From Thiocystis violacea (GTDB taxonomy: Bacteria; Pseudomonadota; Gammaproteobacteria; Chromatiales; Chromatiaceae): 64,000 nucleotides of DNA. Numbering within the stretch: the first letter of the stretch is position 1; each line of letters opens with the position of its first letter. Below are positions 37,581 to 46,498 of the stretch, piece after piece. The stretch is taken from NCBI RefSeq assembly GCF_016583575.1, contig NZ_NRRG01000017.1, forward strand, positions 23,145 through 87,144, given 5' to 3'. A model generated the notes under the pieces. The model saw only the letters and a list, made by a program, of their open reading frames with translations, did no database searches and was not told where the DNA came from. The position numbers and the translations under genes are program-made.

Positions 37581-40125
37581 AGATTCCTCGTTCCAGGAGC
37601 CTGTCGATCTGGTTGCCAAAGGAACCCAGACCGGCCAACTCCAGTTGTAACATCACGCTGGTACTGGCGGGATCGTTCGCGCTGCGTTTCAGATGCTGAC
37701 CCAGGACGCGCAGCCGCCAGCAGCATCGGCCGAACTCGACCCCCGCGAAGGCCTCGACGGTCTCGTCATTGAGCATCGAATAGAGCCAGCGGCCAACCAC
37801 CCGGACCCGCGAGCCCAGGGGCATTTGAAAGGAGAGATCCGTATCCTCGTACTCCTCGGATTCCTGGTTGCCCAGGTTATAGCGGTAGGCGAGATTGATC
37901 AGGCGCTCGCTGTCCGGCGCGTATCTGAGCTGGAGTACCTGTTTCTCCCAGGGTTGCTCGGTCTCGTTCGGATTCCACTGGAGGCTCGCCTGCGCGGTCC
38001 AATCCGTGTGCAATCTCGCGGCGAGTTCACCGGCGACGGATGAGCCGCTGTCATCCTCCACGTAATCGTCGGTGAGCTGAACCCGCCGTTTGTCGAAGTA
38101 ATACACCTGACCGAGGCTGGCGCGAAACAGTTCCTCACCGGCCCGGTTGTCGATGGTGCGCGAGGTCAGCCCAAGGGTGAGACGGTTCTCGTCGCCCACG
38201 CGGTCGTAGCCCGTGAAGCGGTTGGACCGGAACAGACTCGCGAAGCTGAAGTCGAGCGCGGTGGTATCGAATCGCGGATTGTCCGACTGATCCTGATAGG
38301 AGGTCAGCACGTAATAGAGTCGCGGCTCCAGCGTCTGAAGCGCGGAGGTTCCAAGCCAGTTGGTGTCGCGCTCAAGGATGAGCTTGCCATCCAGATCGAG
38401 ACTCGGGATCACATGGGTCGGCTGCGTGGACGCGCCCTCGGTCTGATCGACGAGGTCGTATTGGGTGTAAAACAGTCGCGCGCGCGGGATGAGATGGCCG
38501 AAGCCCCTGCGAACCGGCAGGCGCAGCGAGGGGATCGCGACCAGCCGACTGCCGTGGACGGCGGCATTGTGATCGAAATAATCGTACTGGCTCTCGAAGC
38601 TGTATTCGACGAGCTGGTTCCAGGTGGCCGGCGCGATCGCCAACTCGATGTGAGGCAATTGTCCATAGGGCCGGTTGGCGGGCGCGATGCTCGTGTCCAC
38701 CGTTTGGAACTGCTGGAACCGGCCGAGCATCCGCCACCCATCGCCAGCGTAATTGACGTCGGCACGCTGGCTCAGATTGCGCACGCTGGTGACATCGAGC
38801 CGGTTGCCGAAATCCCCGAGGTAGCGGTCGTCCGAGACCGAGGCATAGTCGATCGATGAGGACCAGCGCGCGCCCAGGTTTCCGTATTGCTTCATCCGCA
38901 ACGCCCCGCGCAGCCCTTCGTCCTCGTCCTTCTGATCGCTTGGGAGGATCTCGCCATCGATCTCGAAACGCTGAAAGCTCGCGAGATGCCGAAACTGGGC
39001 GCCCAGCATCAAGCCCCGCGCGCTCATGAGGCGCGGGGTCAGGGTCGCGTCCATGTTGGGGGCGATATTCCAGTAGTAGGGGAGACTGATGTCGGTGCCG
39101 GTTTCCTCGGAGGAGCCGAAGGTGGGGATCAGCAGTCCGCTGCGGCGGCGTCCATCGATCGGGAATCGCAGATAGGGGCTGTAGAGCACCGGAATATCCA
39201 GGATGCGCAGACGCGCGTCGCGCGCCACGCCGATGCCGCTGTTCTGATCCAGTTCGAGATCGCTGGCCTTGATGGACCAATCGGAACCGCCTGGCGGACA
39301 GGTCGTATAAAGAACGTCGCGATAACGGCTGCGTTGCTCATCGAGCATCCAGGCCCGATCGGCCGCGCCGCGCAGGTTGGCGTTGCCGGACAGGCGATAA
39401 CCCGCCTTGTCGATGCGTCCTTGCTTGGTCTCCAGGTTGTATTCGGCGGCATCGCCGGTCAGTCGCAGCCCTGGATAGTCCAGATAGACTTGACCGCTCG
39501 CCTTCACCTCGCCAGTCCCGCGGTCGTAGCTCGAACGCTCCGCCTCGATGCGGCGGTCGTTCTGAAGGATCTCGATGTCGCCCCGCAATTGGATCAGATC
39601 CTGGTTACGATCATAGTCGACGAGATCGGCCGTGATATCGACCGGCGTCTGGCTGTCGTCGCGCAATGCGCTCATCGGATCGAGGTCGGTGACGCCGGGC
39701 CGCGGGCCGCAATAATCCCAAGTCAGATCCTGGTGCAGACGCGGATCCTCGGAGCGGTGCTCGAGTGATTCCAGTGGGGTTTGCTGAAGCTCGCCCGGGC
39801 GGGTTTCCTCCGGCCAGGCGAGCGGGGCGGCGAGAGAGCCCTGGCGTTCCAGCGTCTTGAAGACCGGGTCTGGGTGGCGCGGTTGGATGGGATCGAGCGG
39901 CTCCAGGGTCGCGCGGTCAGTCTCGGAGGTGGTCGGCGCGAAGGTTCCGCTCCGCTCCGGTCGCGACGCCTCCGGGGACTTGCTCCGTGCTTCCTCGCGG
40001 GTCGGCTGGGCGGCCTCGCGCGCGGCGGATCCTGGCTCCTCGGCAAGGCCCGTGGCCGACGCGACCAGGGTCACGAGCAGCGCGGCCGCGCCTGCGCTCT
40101 GTTTGAAGTCGGCCATGGTCGGCAT
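37561..40125 (-). CDS. lptD: LPS-assembly protein LptD
   Basis: An 854-residue outer-membrane barrel that inserts lipopolysaccharide into the outer leaflet with LptE. A signal peptide (AAALLVTLVASATG) precedes a variable acidic linker, the N-terminal OstA domain (PVDITADLVDYDRNQDLIQL) and a long beta barrel rich in aromatic strands (RRSGLLIPTFGSSEETGTDI). Cys near residue 140 (YCGPRPG) and Cys-Cys near 807 (RCCWRL) may form the inter-domain disulfides. It diverges from the AmgK-like gene across 177 bases with no clear promoter boxes. Confidence 0.95.
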   Translation of the reverse strand: MPTMADFKQSAGAAALLVTLVASATGLAEEPGSAAREAAQPTREEARSKSPEASRPERSGTFAPTTSETDRATLEPLDPIQPRHPDPVFKTLERQGSLAAPLAWPEETRPGELQQTPLESLEHRSEDPRLHQDLTWDYCGPRPGVTDLDPMSALRDDSQTPVDITADLVDYDRNQDLIQLRGDIEILQNDRRIEAERSSYDRGTGEVKASGQVYLDYPGLRLTGDAAEYNLETKQGRIDKAGYRLSGNANLRGAADRAWMLDEQRSRYRDVLYTTCPPGGSDWSIKASDLELDQNSGIGVARDARLRILDIPVLYSPYLRFPIDGRRRSGLLIPTFGSSEETGTDISLPYYWNIAPNMDATLTPRLMSARGLMLGAQFRHLASFQRFEIDGEILPSDQKDEDEGLRGALRMKQYGNLGARWSSSIDYASVSDDRYLGDFGNRLDVTSVRNLSQRADVNYAGDGWRMLGRFQQFQTVDTSIAPANRPYGQLPHIELAIAPATWNQLVEYSFESQYDYFDHNAAVHGSRLVAIPSLRLPVRRGFGHLIPRARLFYTQYDLVDQTEGASTQPTHVIPSLDLDGKLILERDTNWLGTSALQTLEPRLYYVLTSYQDQSDNPRFDTTALDFSFASLFRSNRFTGYDRVGDENRLTLGLTSRTIDNRAGEELFRASLGQVYYFDKRRVQLTDDYVEDDSGSSVAGELAARLHTDWTAQASLQWNPNETEQPWEKQVLQLRYAPDSERLINLAYRYNLGNQESEEYEDTDLSFQMPLGSRVRVVGRWLYSMLNDETVEAFAGVEFGRCCWRLRVLGQHLKRSANDPASTSVMLQLELAGLGSFGNQIDRLLERGIYGYQSE

Positions 40126-40302
40126 CCGTCGGGCGGGCTGGTTAGCGAATCATTGGACGGGTTGGGTTTAACCTGCAACCATGTCACATCCAGGCCGGGC
40201 CATCAATCGCCGATGGGGCCGGCCGGCTGTCCTCGGGTCCGTCGCGCTCGGGGCTTTTCACGGGTCGTTCGATGGCCAATGTGGCTGGGTGACATGGGGT
40301 GA

Positions 40303-41298
40303 ATGGGTGTGTCGGATCGAAACGAATCATTACAGGCCTGGTTGATCGCTGTGCTCGGCTCCGAGCGTTTCGCGCTGGAACCGGCCTCCTCGGACGCGAG
40401 TTTCCGTCGTTATTGGCGGGTCATCCAGGATGGGTCGACCTGGATCGCGATGGACGCGCCCCCGGAGGTCGAGGACTGTGGCCGTTATGTCGATCTCGCG
40501 CGCCGGTTTCGGGCCATCGGCATCAACACCCCGGAGATCCACGCCGAGGACCGCGCCCAGGGTTTCCTGCTGATCTCGGATCTGGGAGACCGGGTCTATC
40601 TCGGGGAGCTTGAGGACGCGAATGCCGATCGGCTCTATGGCGATGCCCTCGGCGCCCTCGCGACCATTCAGGCCCGTGGGCCGCTCGATGGTCTGCCTGT
40701 CTATGATGCCCCGTTCCTGCGGCGGGAATTGGGGCTGTTCAGCGAATGGCTGCTGGAGGGACACCTGGGTCTGCGGCTCGACGCCGGCGAGAGCGGGATG
40801 CTCGAACGTGTCCACGAATGTCTGATCGACAGCGCGCTGGAGCAGCCGCGGGTCTGCGTCCATCGCGATTATCACTCGCGTAACCTGATGCTAACCGAGG
40901 CCGGCAACCCCGGCGTGCTCGACTTTCAGGACGCGGTCGTCGGACCTCTGACCTACGATCTGGTTTCGCTCCTACGCGATTGTTATATCGCCTGGCCCCT
41001 GGAGCGGGTCCGTGACTGGGCACTGGGTTACCTCCAGTTGGCCCTTCAGTCGGGCATCCTGCGGGAGGAGGATCCAGAGCGTTTTCTGCGCTGGTTCGAC
41101 CTCATGGGCCTGCAACGTCACCTCAAGGCTTGCGGAATCTTTGCCCGGTTGAACATCCGCGACGGCAAGGCCCAGTATCTCGACGACATCCCAAGAACCC
41201 TGGGCTATGTCCTGGAAGTGGCCGATCGCTACCCGGAACTCGTCGAATTCGCGACCTTTCTGCGTCGACGGGTGCTGCCCGAACTATCGGCCGGGTAG
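40303..41298 (+). CDS. amgK: AmgK-type N-acetylmuramate/N-acetylglucosamine kinase
   Basis: A 331-residue aminoglycoside-phosphotransferase-fold kinase. Active-site blocks are FRRYWRV (P-loop side), the Brenner-type loop CVHRDYHSRNLML and the metal-binding GVLDFQDAVVGPLTYDLVSL. In Pseudomonas AmgK phosphorylates cell-wall amino sugars at C1 and MurU then makes the UDP form. It sits divergently from lptD as in many gammaproteobacteria, but the murU nucleotidyltransferase that normally follows is absent here. Confidence 0.88.
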   Translation: MGVSDRNESLQAWLIAVLGSERFALEPASSDASFRRYWRVIQDGSTWIAMDAPPEVEDCGRYVDLARRFRAIGINTPEIHAEDRAQGFLLISDLGDRVYLGELEDANADRLYGDALGALATIQARGPLDGLPVYDAPFLRRELGLFSEWLLEGHLGLRLDAGESGMLERVHECLIDSALEQPRVCVHRDYHSRNLMLTEAGNPGVLDFQDAVVGPLTYDLVSLLRDCYIAWPLERVRDWALGYLQLALQSGILREEDPERFLRWFDLMGLQRHLKACGIFARLNIRDGKAQYLDDIPRTLGYVLEVADRYPELVEFATFLRRRVLPELSAG

Positions 41299-41329
41299 CG
41301 AGGGTCCGGGCGGTCCGGCGCGGGATTCG

Positions 41330-42208
41330 CTAGCCCTTGTCCGATGGATCCCCGAACAGGTCGGCGAGTCCTTCCAACTCCTCGCGGGCGAGGGCGTCAT
41401 CAATGTCCTTCTGGCTGGGCGCGTCCTTACCCTTGCTCGGTTCGGCTGGAGATGGATCGCCTGGCGAGGGCATCAAAGACTCCAGCAAGTCATCGATGCT
41501 GCCTGGATCGAGCGGCTCCTCCATTGGCTCTGGCTCTGGCTCGGGTTCGGGCTTGGCGGCGGCCTCCAGGCTATCGGCTTCCGGCGCCTTGGTTTCGAAC
41601 GGCTGGATGTCGAAATCGGCCTCGTCCATGTCGAAAGCCAGAGGATCGACCGCTTGGATGGGCTCGGGCTCGCTGACCGGCACTTGTGGCTCGGGCTGAC
41701 TTGGCTCGCTCTTCTTGAAGGCCGCCATGTACTCGTCCATCAATTGCTCAAGCGTGTTCTTGGTATTGTCCAACTCGGCGGCGAGTTGGACCTTCTCGTT
41801 CTCGAGACTTTTCACCTCGCTGGCGTGGATCATGCCGGTTGGTGTCATATGGGTCCAGGGCGTGAGCACCTTGGCCAACTCGTCGGGGATTTCCTGCAGC
41901 TTGGTCCCGTCGCGGTTCAGGTAAAGGCTGAGCATGGCGCTGTAGAAGGCCTTTTCGCGCGCCACGTACTCGTCGACCTTGGCCGCCAGGTCATCGCCTT
42001 CCAGCCGGTAGGTGGTCTCGAACAGATTCGCCAGGGCATCGCGTCGCGAGACCTCGGTGTTTTCCAGATGTTCCAGAACGGCGCCTGCGTGGGCCTGATC
42101 GGTGTGGACCAGGCTGCGTTGGCGCCGCAGCATCACGAAGAGGATGCCCCAGGCGAGGAGGGCGAATTCAACGGCCAGGATGAGACCGCCAAGCTCGAGT
42201 GTGCTCAT
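41330..42208 (-). CDS. Single-pass membrane protein with coiled coil and acidic Pro/Glu tail
   Basis: A 292-residue protein of unknown function. A membrane helix at 5-26 (ELGGLILAVEFALLAWGILF) is followed by a helical region through about 170, with a probable coiled coil (VKSLENEKVQLAAELDNTKN). The rest is disordered and very rich in Pro, Glu and Asp (KPEPEPEPEPMEEP), ending in an acidic helix (DALAREELEGLADLFGDPSD). Its ATG overlaps the stop of the VWA gene by four bases, so both are made together. It is the last gene of the signalling cluster. Confidence 0.8.
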   Translation of the reverse strand: MSTLELGGLILAVEFALLAWGILFVMLRRQRSLVHTDQAHAGAVLEHLENTEVSRRDALANLFETTYRLEGDDLAAKVDEYVAREKAFYSAMLSLYLNRDGTKLQEIPDELAKVLTPWTHMTPTGMIHASEVKSLENEKVQLAAELDNTKNTLEQLMDEYMAAFKKSEPSQPEPQVPVSEPEPIQAVDPLAFDMDEADFDIQPFETKAPEADSLEAAAKPEPEPEPEPMEEPLDPGSIDDLLESLMPSPGDPSPAEPSKGKDAPSQKDIDDALAREELEGLADLFGDPSDKG

Positions 42209-44061
42209 GCGCGTTTCCTCTTGGCCGACTTGTCCTTGGCGGCCGTTTTCCTGGCCGGCTTTTTCGGTGCGGCCTCCTCGGTTTCCGTGGGTCGTCGCAT
42301 GAACCACCAGGTCAGACCCAACATCAGCCCCAGAAAGGCGTTACCTCCCATCAGATAGCCGCCGAGCCCGAGCCAGGAGACCGCGGCCTTGTCCGAGGTG
42401 TCCGTCTGGTCCTGTCCGTCGGCTGTTTCCGGCCGAGCGAAATCGAAGCTTACGACTCCTGGCTCCGGCTGGACCTCGATGGGCTCATTGGTCAGGGTTC
42501 GGGCCATGAACCGACCCTTGATCCGATACTCGCCGGGAATCCGGACGGGGATCTTGACGCCGAGTGGGAGGCGGTTGCCCTTCGGGATATCGACCACCTC
42601 GCTGAAGTCTTCGGGACCCTCGACCAGCAGATAGCCGAACAGGCTCGCCGGGTCGATCAGATCGGGTTCGGCGCTCAGGGTCAGCAGGATGGCGGGGTGC
42701 GGATCCGCGTCCGTCAGGGGAAAGGCCTCGTAGCGGATGGCGAGCGGCGCCCCCGTGACCTTGAAGCGCTTGATGATCTGGCGCTTGAAGGTACCGCCAT
42801 CCATGAGGATTTCCAGTTGATAGAGGCCCGAGCCCAGGGCCTGGGTGTCCAGATTCATCCCAAAGCGCCCGCTCTTGGGGTCGCGCTCCATCGGTTGCTC
42901 GCGCGGTGGCTTGAGGCTGGCGGCGACCTCGTCCGGAGGCGGCGGCTGTCCTTCCTCCCTGGGCAGCGTCGCGCTCTCCGACAGGCTGGTGATGATCGTC
43001 TTCACTGTGATCAGTCGCAGCAGATCGTCCCGAGTCACCGGTTGCTTGTGGTCGGTGAGCCAGGTCTCGATCCTTGGGTTTTCGCCCAGAGCGAGCGCGT
43101 TTGGCAGGGAACTGGCGTCGATGCCCAGATCGGTGACCACCACCACCCGGTTGTCCGGATCCTGCACGCCCTCGAGTCGCCAAGCCCCCGGCTTTGGGTG
43201 GCTCAGGGTGACCAGGTCATAGCCGGCCTCGGAGCGCCAGAGCGCCCCCGGCGGAACCTGGTCGGCCGCGATCACCTGTCCGTCGGGGTCCGTCAGTCGG
43301 GTTTTCGCGCCCTCCGCCCGGAACGCGAGCAGGGTGAACTCGCTGACCTGGTCGTCGATCTCGAAGCGATTGCCTTTGAGTGGAACGGTCGTTGGGGCGG
43401 CGGTCTGCTCCAGCATGCGCAGAAAGACACGCTGCAAGGCGTCGGCATCCTTCGCGGTCTCCAGCCAGCCGCCGGTCTGGGTGGCCAGCAGGCGCATCAG
43501 ATCCATGTCGACCTGATCCGACAGGGCGATCGCATGCACCTTGATGTTCGAGGACTTGAGCCGCTCGAGCTGCTCGGAGAGGATGCGCTCGCGCGAGGCC
43601 GCGCTTTTCCCGGCCTCCTTGGAGACGTCCACGAGCCCATCGGTGAAGAGGACGAGATGGCGCTCGGTATCGGGTTTGGCCTCGCCCCAACCCTCGGTCG
43701 CGGCCTGGATCGCCTGCTCGATGTCGGTGAAGAGTCCGCGGGAGTGGATGCGGTCCAGCCTTGAGCGGGTTCTGTTCTTCCAGGCCTTGTCGACCGGACC
43801 CGGCGGCGTGAGCACCTCGACCTTCTCGGCGAAAAGCCAGACGCCCGCCGAGGCGCCCGCCGGCAGCAGTTCGTTGACCAGTCGTAACGCGGGTACCCGG
43901 AGGTTCGCCGGGTCGGTCTGGCGCATGCTGCCCGAGACATCGATCAGGAGACGCACATCCGGGGTCGCGGCCCGCGCGACCTGGAGGGGTATCAGCCAGG
44001 CCAGGATGAACAGGAGTCCGAGGGACTGGGCGAGCCGGAGCTTGAGTTGTCGTGGTGTCAT
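42205..44061 (-). CDS. VWA-domain protein with signal peptide and C-terminal membrane anchor
   Basis: A 618-residue protein. A signal peptide (1-31) is followed directly by a von Willebrand factor A domain whose MIDAS reads RLLIDVSGSMRQTDPAN (D41, S43, S45) with later Thr and Asp (FTDIEQ, LVLFTDGLVDVS). Beta-rich domains fill about 230-540, then one membrane helix and a Lys/Arg-rich tail (KKPARKTAAKDKSAKRKR) inside the cell. This is the layout of metal-dependent adhesive or assembly proteins held at the inner membrane. It overlaps the coiled-coil gene and follows the kinase gene by 100 bases. Confidence 0.85.
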   Translation of the reverse strand: MTPRQLKLRLAQSLGLLFILAWLIPLQVARAATPDVRLLIDVSGSMRQTDPANLRVPALRLVNELLPAGASAGVWLFAEKVEVLTPPGPVDKAWKNRTRSRLDRIHSRGLFTDIEQAIQAATEGWGEAKPDTERHLVLFTDGLVDVSKEAGKSAASRERILSEQLERLKSSNIKVHAIALSDQVDMDLMRLLATQTGGWLETAKDADALQRVFLRMLEQTAAPTTVPLKGNRFEIDDQVSEFTLLAFRAEGAKTRLTDPDGQVIAADQVPPGALWRSEAGYDLVTLSHPKPGAWRLEGVQDPDNRVVVVTDLGIDASSLPNALALGENPRIETWLTDHKQPVTRDDLLRLITVKTIITSLSESATLPREEGQPPPPDEVAASLKPPREQPMERDPKSGRFGMNLDTQALGSGLYQLEILMDGGTFKRQIIKRFKVTGAPLAIRYEAFPLTDADPHPAILLTLSAEPDLIDPASLFGYLLVEGPEDFSEVVDIPKGNRLPLGVKIPVRIPGEYRIKGRFMARTLTNEPIEVQPEPGVVSFDFARPETADGQDQTDTSDKAAVSWLGLGGYLMGGNAFLGLMLGLTWWFMRRPTETEEAAPKKPARKTAAKDKSAKRKRA

Positions 44062-44161
44062 GGCGTGGATGACGGCCGGCGACGGGAATACTTGAGTCCC
44101 GACAAATCGCGGACGATCATCGCGGACGCCACGCCCCTGGGCGCCTGGGATCGGACCTGGG

Positions 44162-44845
44162 TCAGGGCAGCCATAGCTCGAAACAGCCTCCTTCGAGATG
44201 ATGGCCGTTCCTCAAGCGGATGCGCCCGGTCTTGTCTCCGTTGCGATGTAACTGGGCGATGCGGGTCGCGAAATAGAGTCCCAGTTGGGTGCGGCCGGAA
44301 TTGAGCTCGTCGCGTGGCTCACCGGGTGGCGGATCGAGCAGGCCGGTCAGGGCCGCCGGGAAGCCGGAACCGTCGTCCTCGACCCGGATGACCAGAAAGC
44401 CATCCTCGCGCGAGGCATTGAGTTCGATGCGCCGCCTGGCGTAGCGTCTGGCGTTGCCGATGGTGCTGTCGAGCACGCCTCGGATCAGTTCGGCGTCGAA
44501 ATAGCCGTCCAGGCTCGGGTCGCAGTGGTGGCTCAGTTCCAGGTCGAGCGCCTTGCATACGGACTGGCTGTTGGCGACGACCTCCTCGAGAAAATCATCG
44601 AGGTTGTTGTCGGTCACGCGCACCGTCAATTGCTCGTGGCCGAGCTTGTAGAGCGTCAGGAGCTGGATGAGATTGCTGTTGGCGCGCTGCACCTCATGCT
44701 GCAGCAGGCTGGCCTGGCGCGGATCGGCGAGATGATTGTCCGGATTGACGATCAGGTCGTCGAGGCTGCTCAGGATCAAACCGAGCGAATTCTTGATGTC
44801 GTGGATCGAGGACGCGAGGATGTCGGAAAAATCCATGTTATCCAT
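44162..44845 (-). CDS. Soluble histidine kinase without sensor domain
   Basis: A 227-residue kinase with no membrane helix and no PAS or other sensor domain. The H box is SSIHDIKNSLGLIL with the phospho-accepting H15, near the very N-terminus. The ATPase part shows an N box (IGNARRYARRRIEL), a G1 box (VEDDGSGFP) and a degenerate G2 box (SGRTQLGLYFATRIA). It overlaps the response regulator gene upstream by eight bases, so regulator and kinase are coupled. Its signal must come from a partner protein. Confidence 0.88.
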   Translation of the reverse strand: MDNMDFSDILASSIHDIKNSLGLILSSLDDLIVNPDNHLADPRQASLLQHEVQRANSNLIQLLTLYKLGHEQLTVRVTDNNLDDFLEEVVANSQSVCKALDLELSHHCDPSLDGYFDAELIRGVLDSTIGNARRYARRRIELNASREDGFLVIRVEDDGSGFPAALTGLLDPPPGEPRDELNSGRTQLGLYFATRIAQLHRNGDKTGRIRLRNGHHLEGGCFELWLP

Positions 44846-46466
44846 CGGTTCTCCCCTTGGTGGCGAGTTGGCGTAAACGTGCGATCACGTCGGCCAGGCG
44901 CCAGTCATTGGGCGCGAGGCTCTGGACACGATCCACATAGCGGCGCACGGTCTGGATTTCCCCGCTGGTCGCGCCCTGTTTGTCCATCTTCATGATGATG
45001 GCCTTGGCCGCGTTGAGATTGATGGTGCGGTTGCCCGGCATCTCCTCGGCGGCCTCGCTCAGGAGCCGGATGGCGGCGTCGAACTCACCTTGCTTGATCA
45101 GGCGCACGCCCTCGTTGTTGGTCTTGACCAGGCCGCGCTGGATTTCGCGAATCGCCGTTTCGGCGTCGTATTCCAGGCTTGCCTCGCGGCATAGCTGCAC
45201 GATCTCCGTCAGGATCTCCTCTTCGTCGTGGTTGTTGGCGATGGCCTGGTGAAGCAGCTTGGCCGCCTTCTCCTGCTCGCCCAGACGGGCGTAGGTTCTG
45301 GCCATCTCCATGGCGTGGCTGGAGGATAGCGAGAACTCGCTGAGTTGGGCCAGGCTTTGCTCGGCCTCGCTCAAAGCCGCCAGGGCGCCCGCCTTGTCGC
45401 CCTGATGGCTCTTGACGAGGGCGCTGGTGCTGGCGGCATAGAAGGCGGCCTCGCGCTGTTCCGGAAAGGCCCTGGCGATCTCACCGACGACCTTCAGGGC
45501 CTCGGCGTGCTTGTTGTTCGCCGATTTGCTTTTGGCCAGTCCAGCAAAGAGTGACGGGTGGTTGAGCACCGAGTGTTTCGCCAGGTTGACCGCGCGATCG
45601 TAGGCCGTCTCGGCGATCTCGTGGTGGCCATTGCTCGACGCCATGTCACCCAGTGTCTGTTGCCGCTTGATTCCGCGTGGCGAGAGGGCGACGGCCGTAC
45701 GCAGCGTCTCCTCGGCCTCCTCGAACCGATTTTGGGCGGTTTGGGCCTTGGCCAGCCAGTCATAGGCCGTGATCAGGTTCGGATCCTGTTCGATCAGCTG
45801 AGCAAAGATGTCCTGGGCCTTGTCGAATTGCTTCTTCAGCAGGAGGATGCGGCCGATTCCGAGTCGTGCCCAGGGCACCTCACGGACCCCGAGCACCTGT
45901 TCCAGGATCACCGTGGCCTCGTCCAGGCGATTGGCGGTGAGACAGATCTCGGCCTTCAGCTTGAGCAGCTCGGCAAGATTCTTCGGTTTGGTGGCGATCA
46001 GGATATCCAGCGCCTGGAGGGCCGCCGAATAGTTCTTGGCCATCAGCGCCTGGTTCACCTGGGTCAGATGGGCCTTGCGCTCGAAGAGCTTGCCGAGACG
46101 GGTCCGCAGCAGATCCTTGGTGAAAGGCTTGGCCAGATAGCTGTCGGGCGCGTACTCGACCGCGCCCATCACCATCTCGCGGGTATTTTCCGCCGTGATC
46201 ATGATGAAGATGCTGTCGACGCCGATGAGCGAACTGTAACGCGCCTCCTCGAGCACCTGCTGGCCATCCTTGCCGGGGCCTAGGTTGTAGTCGCAGAGCA
46301 CCACGTCATAGCGTTTGTTCTGCATCTGGGTGATGGCCTCCTTGCCGTTCCTGGCCTGGTCGATGCGCGTGACGCCGAGTGAAATCAGGATGCCCTTGAT
46401 CGCCGCGCGCATGTCGGCGAAGTCATCGATCACCAGGTAGCTTTTGGTCGAAAAGTCGTCCGCCAT
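44838..46466 (-). CDS. Response regulator with receiver domain and TPR-like array
   Basis: A 542-residue regulator. An N-terminal receiver domain has acidic residues near 14-15 (YLVIDDFADMR), phospho-acceptor D59 (DVVLCDYNLGPG) and the switch Lys (YLAKPFTK). It is followed by about ten TPR-like helical repeats (for example LGIGRILLLKKQFDKAQDIF and AYDWLAKAQTAQNRFEEAEE). There is no DNA-binding or enzymatic output domain, so output is probably protein binding. It is the first gene of the four-gene cluster, 32 bases after purD on the same strand. Confidence 0.9.
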   Translation of the reverse strand: MADDFSTKSYLVIDDFADMRAAIKGILISLGVTRIDQARNGKEAITQMQNKRYDVVLCDYNLGPGKDGQQVLEEARYSSLIGVDSIFIMITAENTREMVMGAVEYAPDSYLAKPFTKDLLRTRLGKLFERKAHLTQVNQALMAKNYSAALQALDILIATKPKNLAELLKLKAEICLTANRLDEATVILEQVLGVREVPWARLGIGRILLLKKQFDKAQDIFAQLIEQDPNLITAYDWLAKAQTAQNRFEEAEETLRTAVALSPRGIKRQQTLGDMASSNGHHEIAETAYDRAVNLAKHSVLNHPSLFAGLAKSKSANNKHAEALKVVGEIARAFPEQREAAFYAASTSALVKSHQGDKAGALAALSEAEQSLAQLSEFSLSSSHAMEMARTYARLGEQEKAAKLLHQAIANNHDEEEILTEIVQLCREASLEYDAETAIREIQRGLVKTNNEGVRLIKQGEFDAAIRLLSEAAEEMPGNRTINLNAAKAIIMKMDKQGATSGEIQTVRRYVDRVQSLAPNDWRLADVIARLRQLATKGRTDG

Positions 46467-46498
46467 CTCGTTGTGCTCCCGGACCCAGGATTACCCCA

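Noticed and set aside
40126..40302. Promoter search in the lptD/amgK divergent gap
   Set aside because: No -35/-10 pair with acceptable spacing stood out on either strand.
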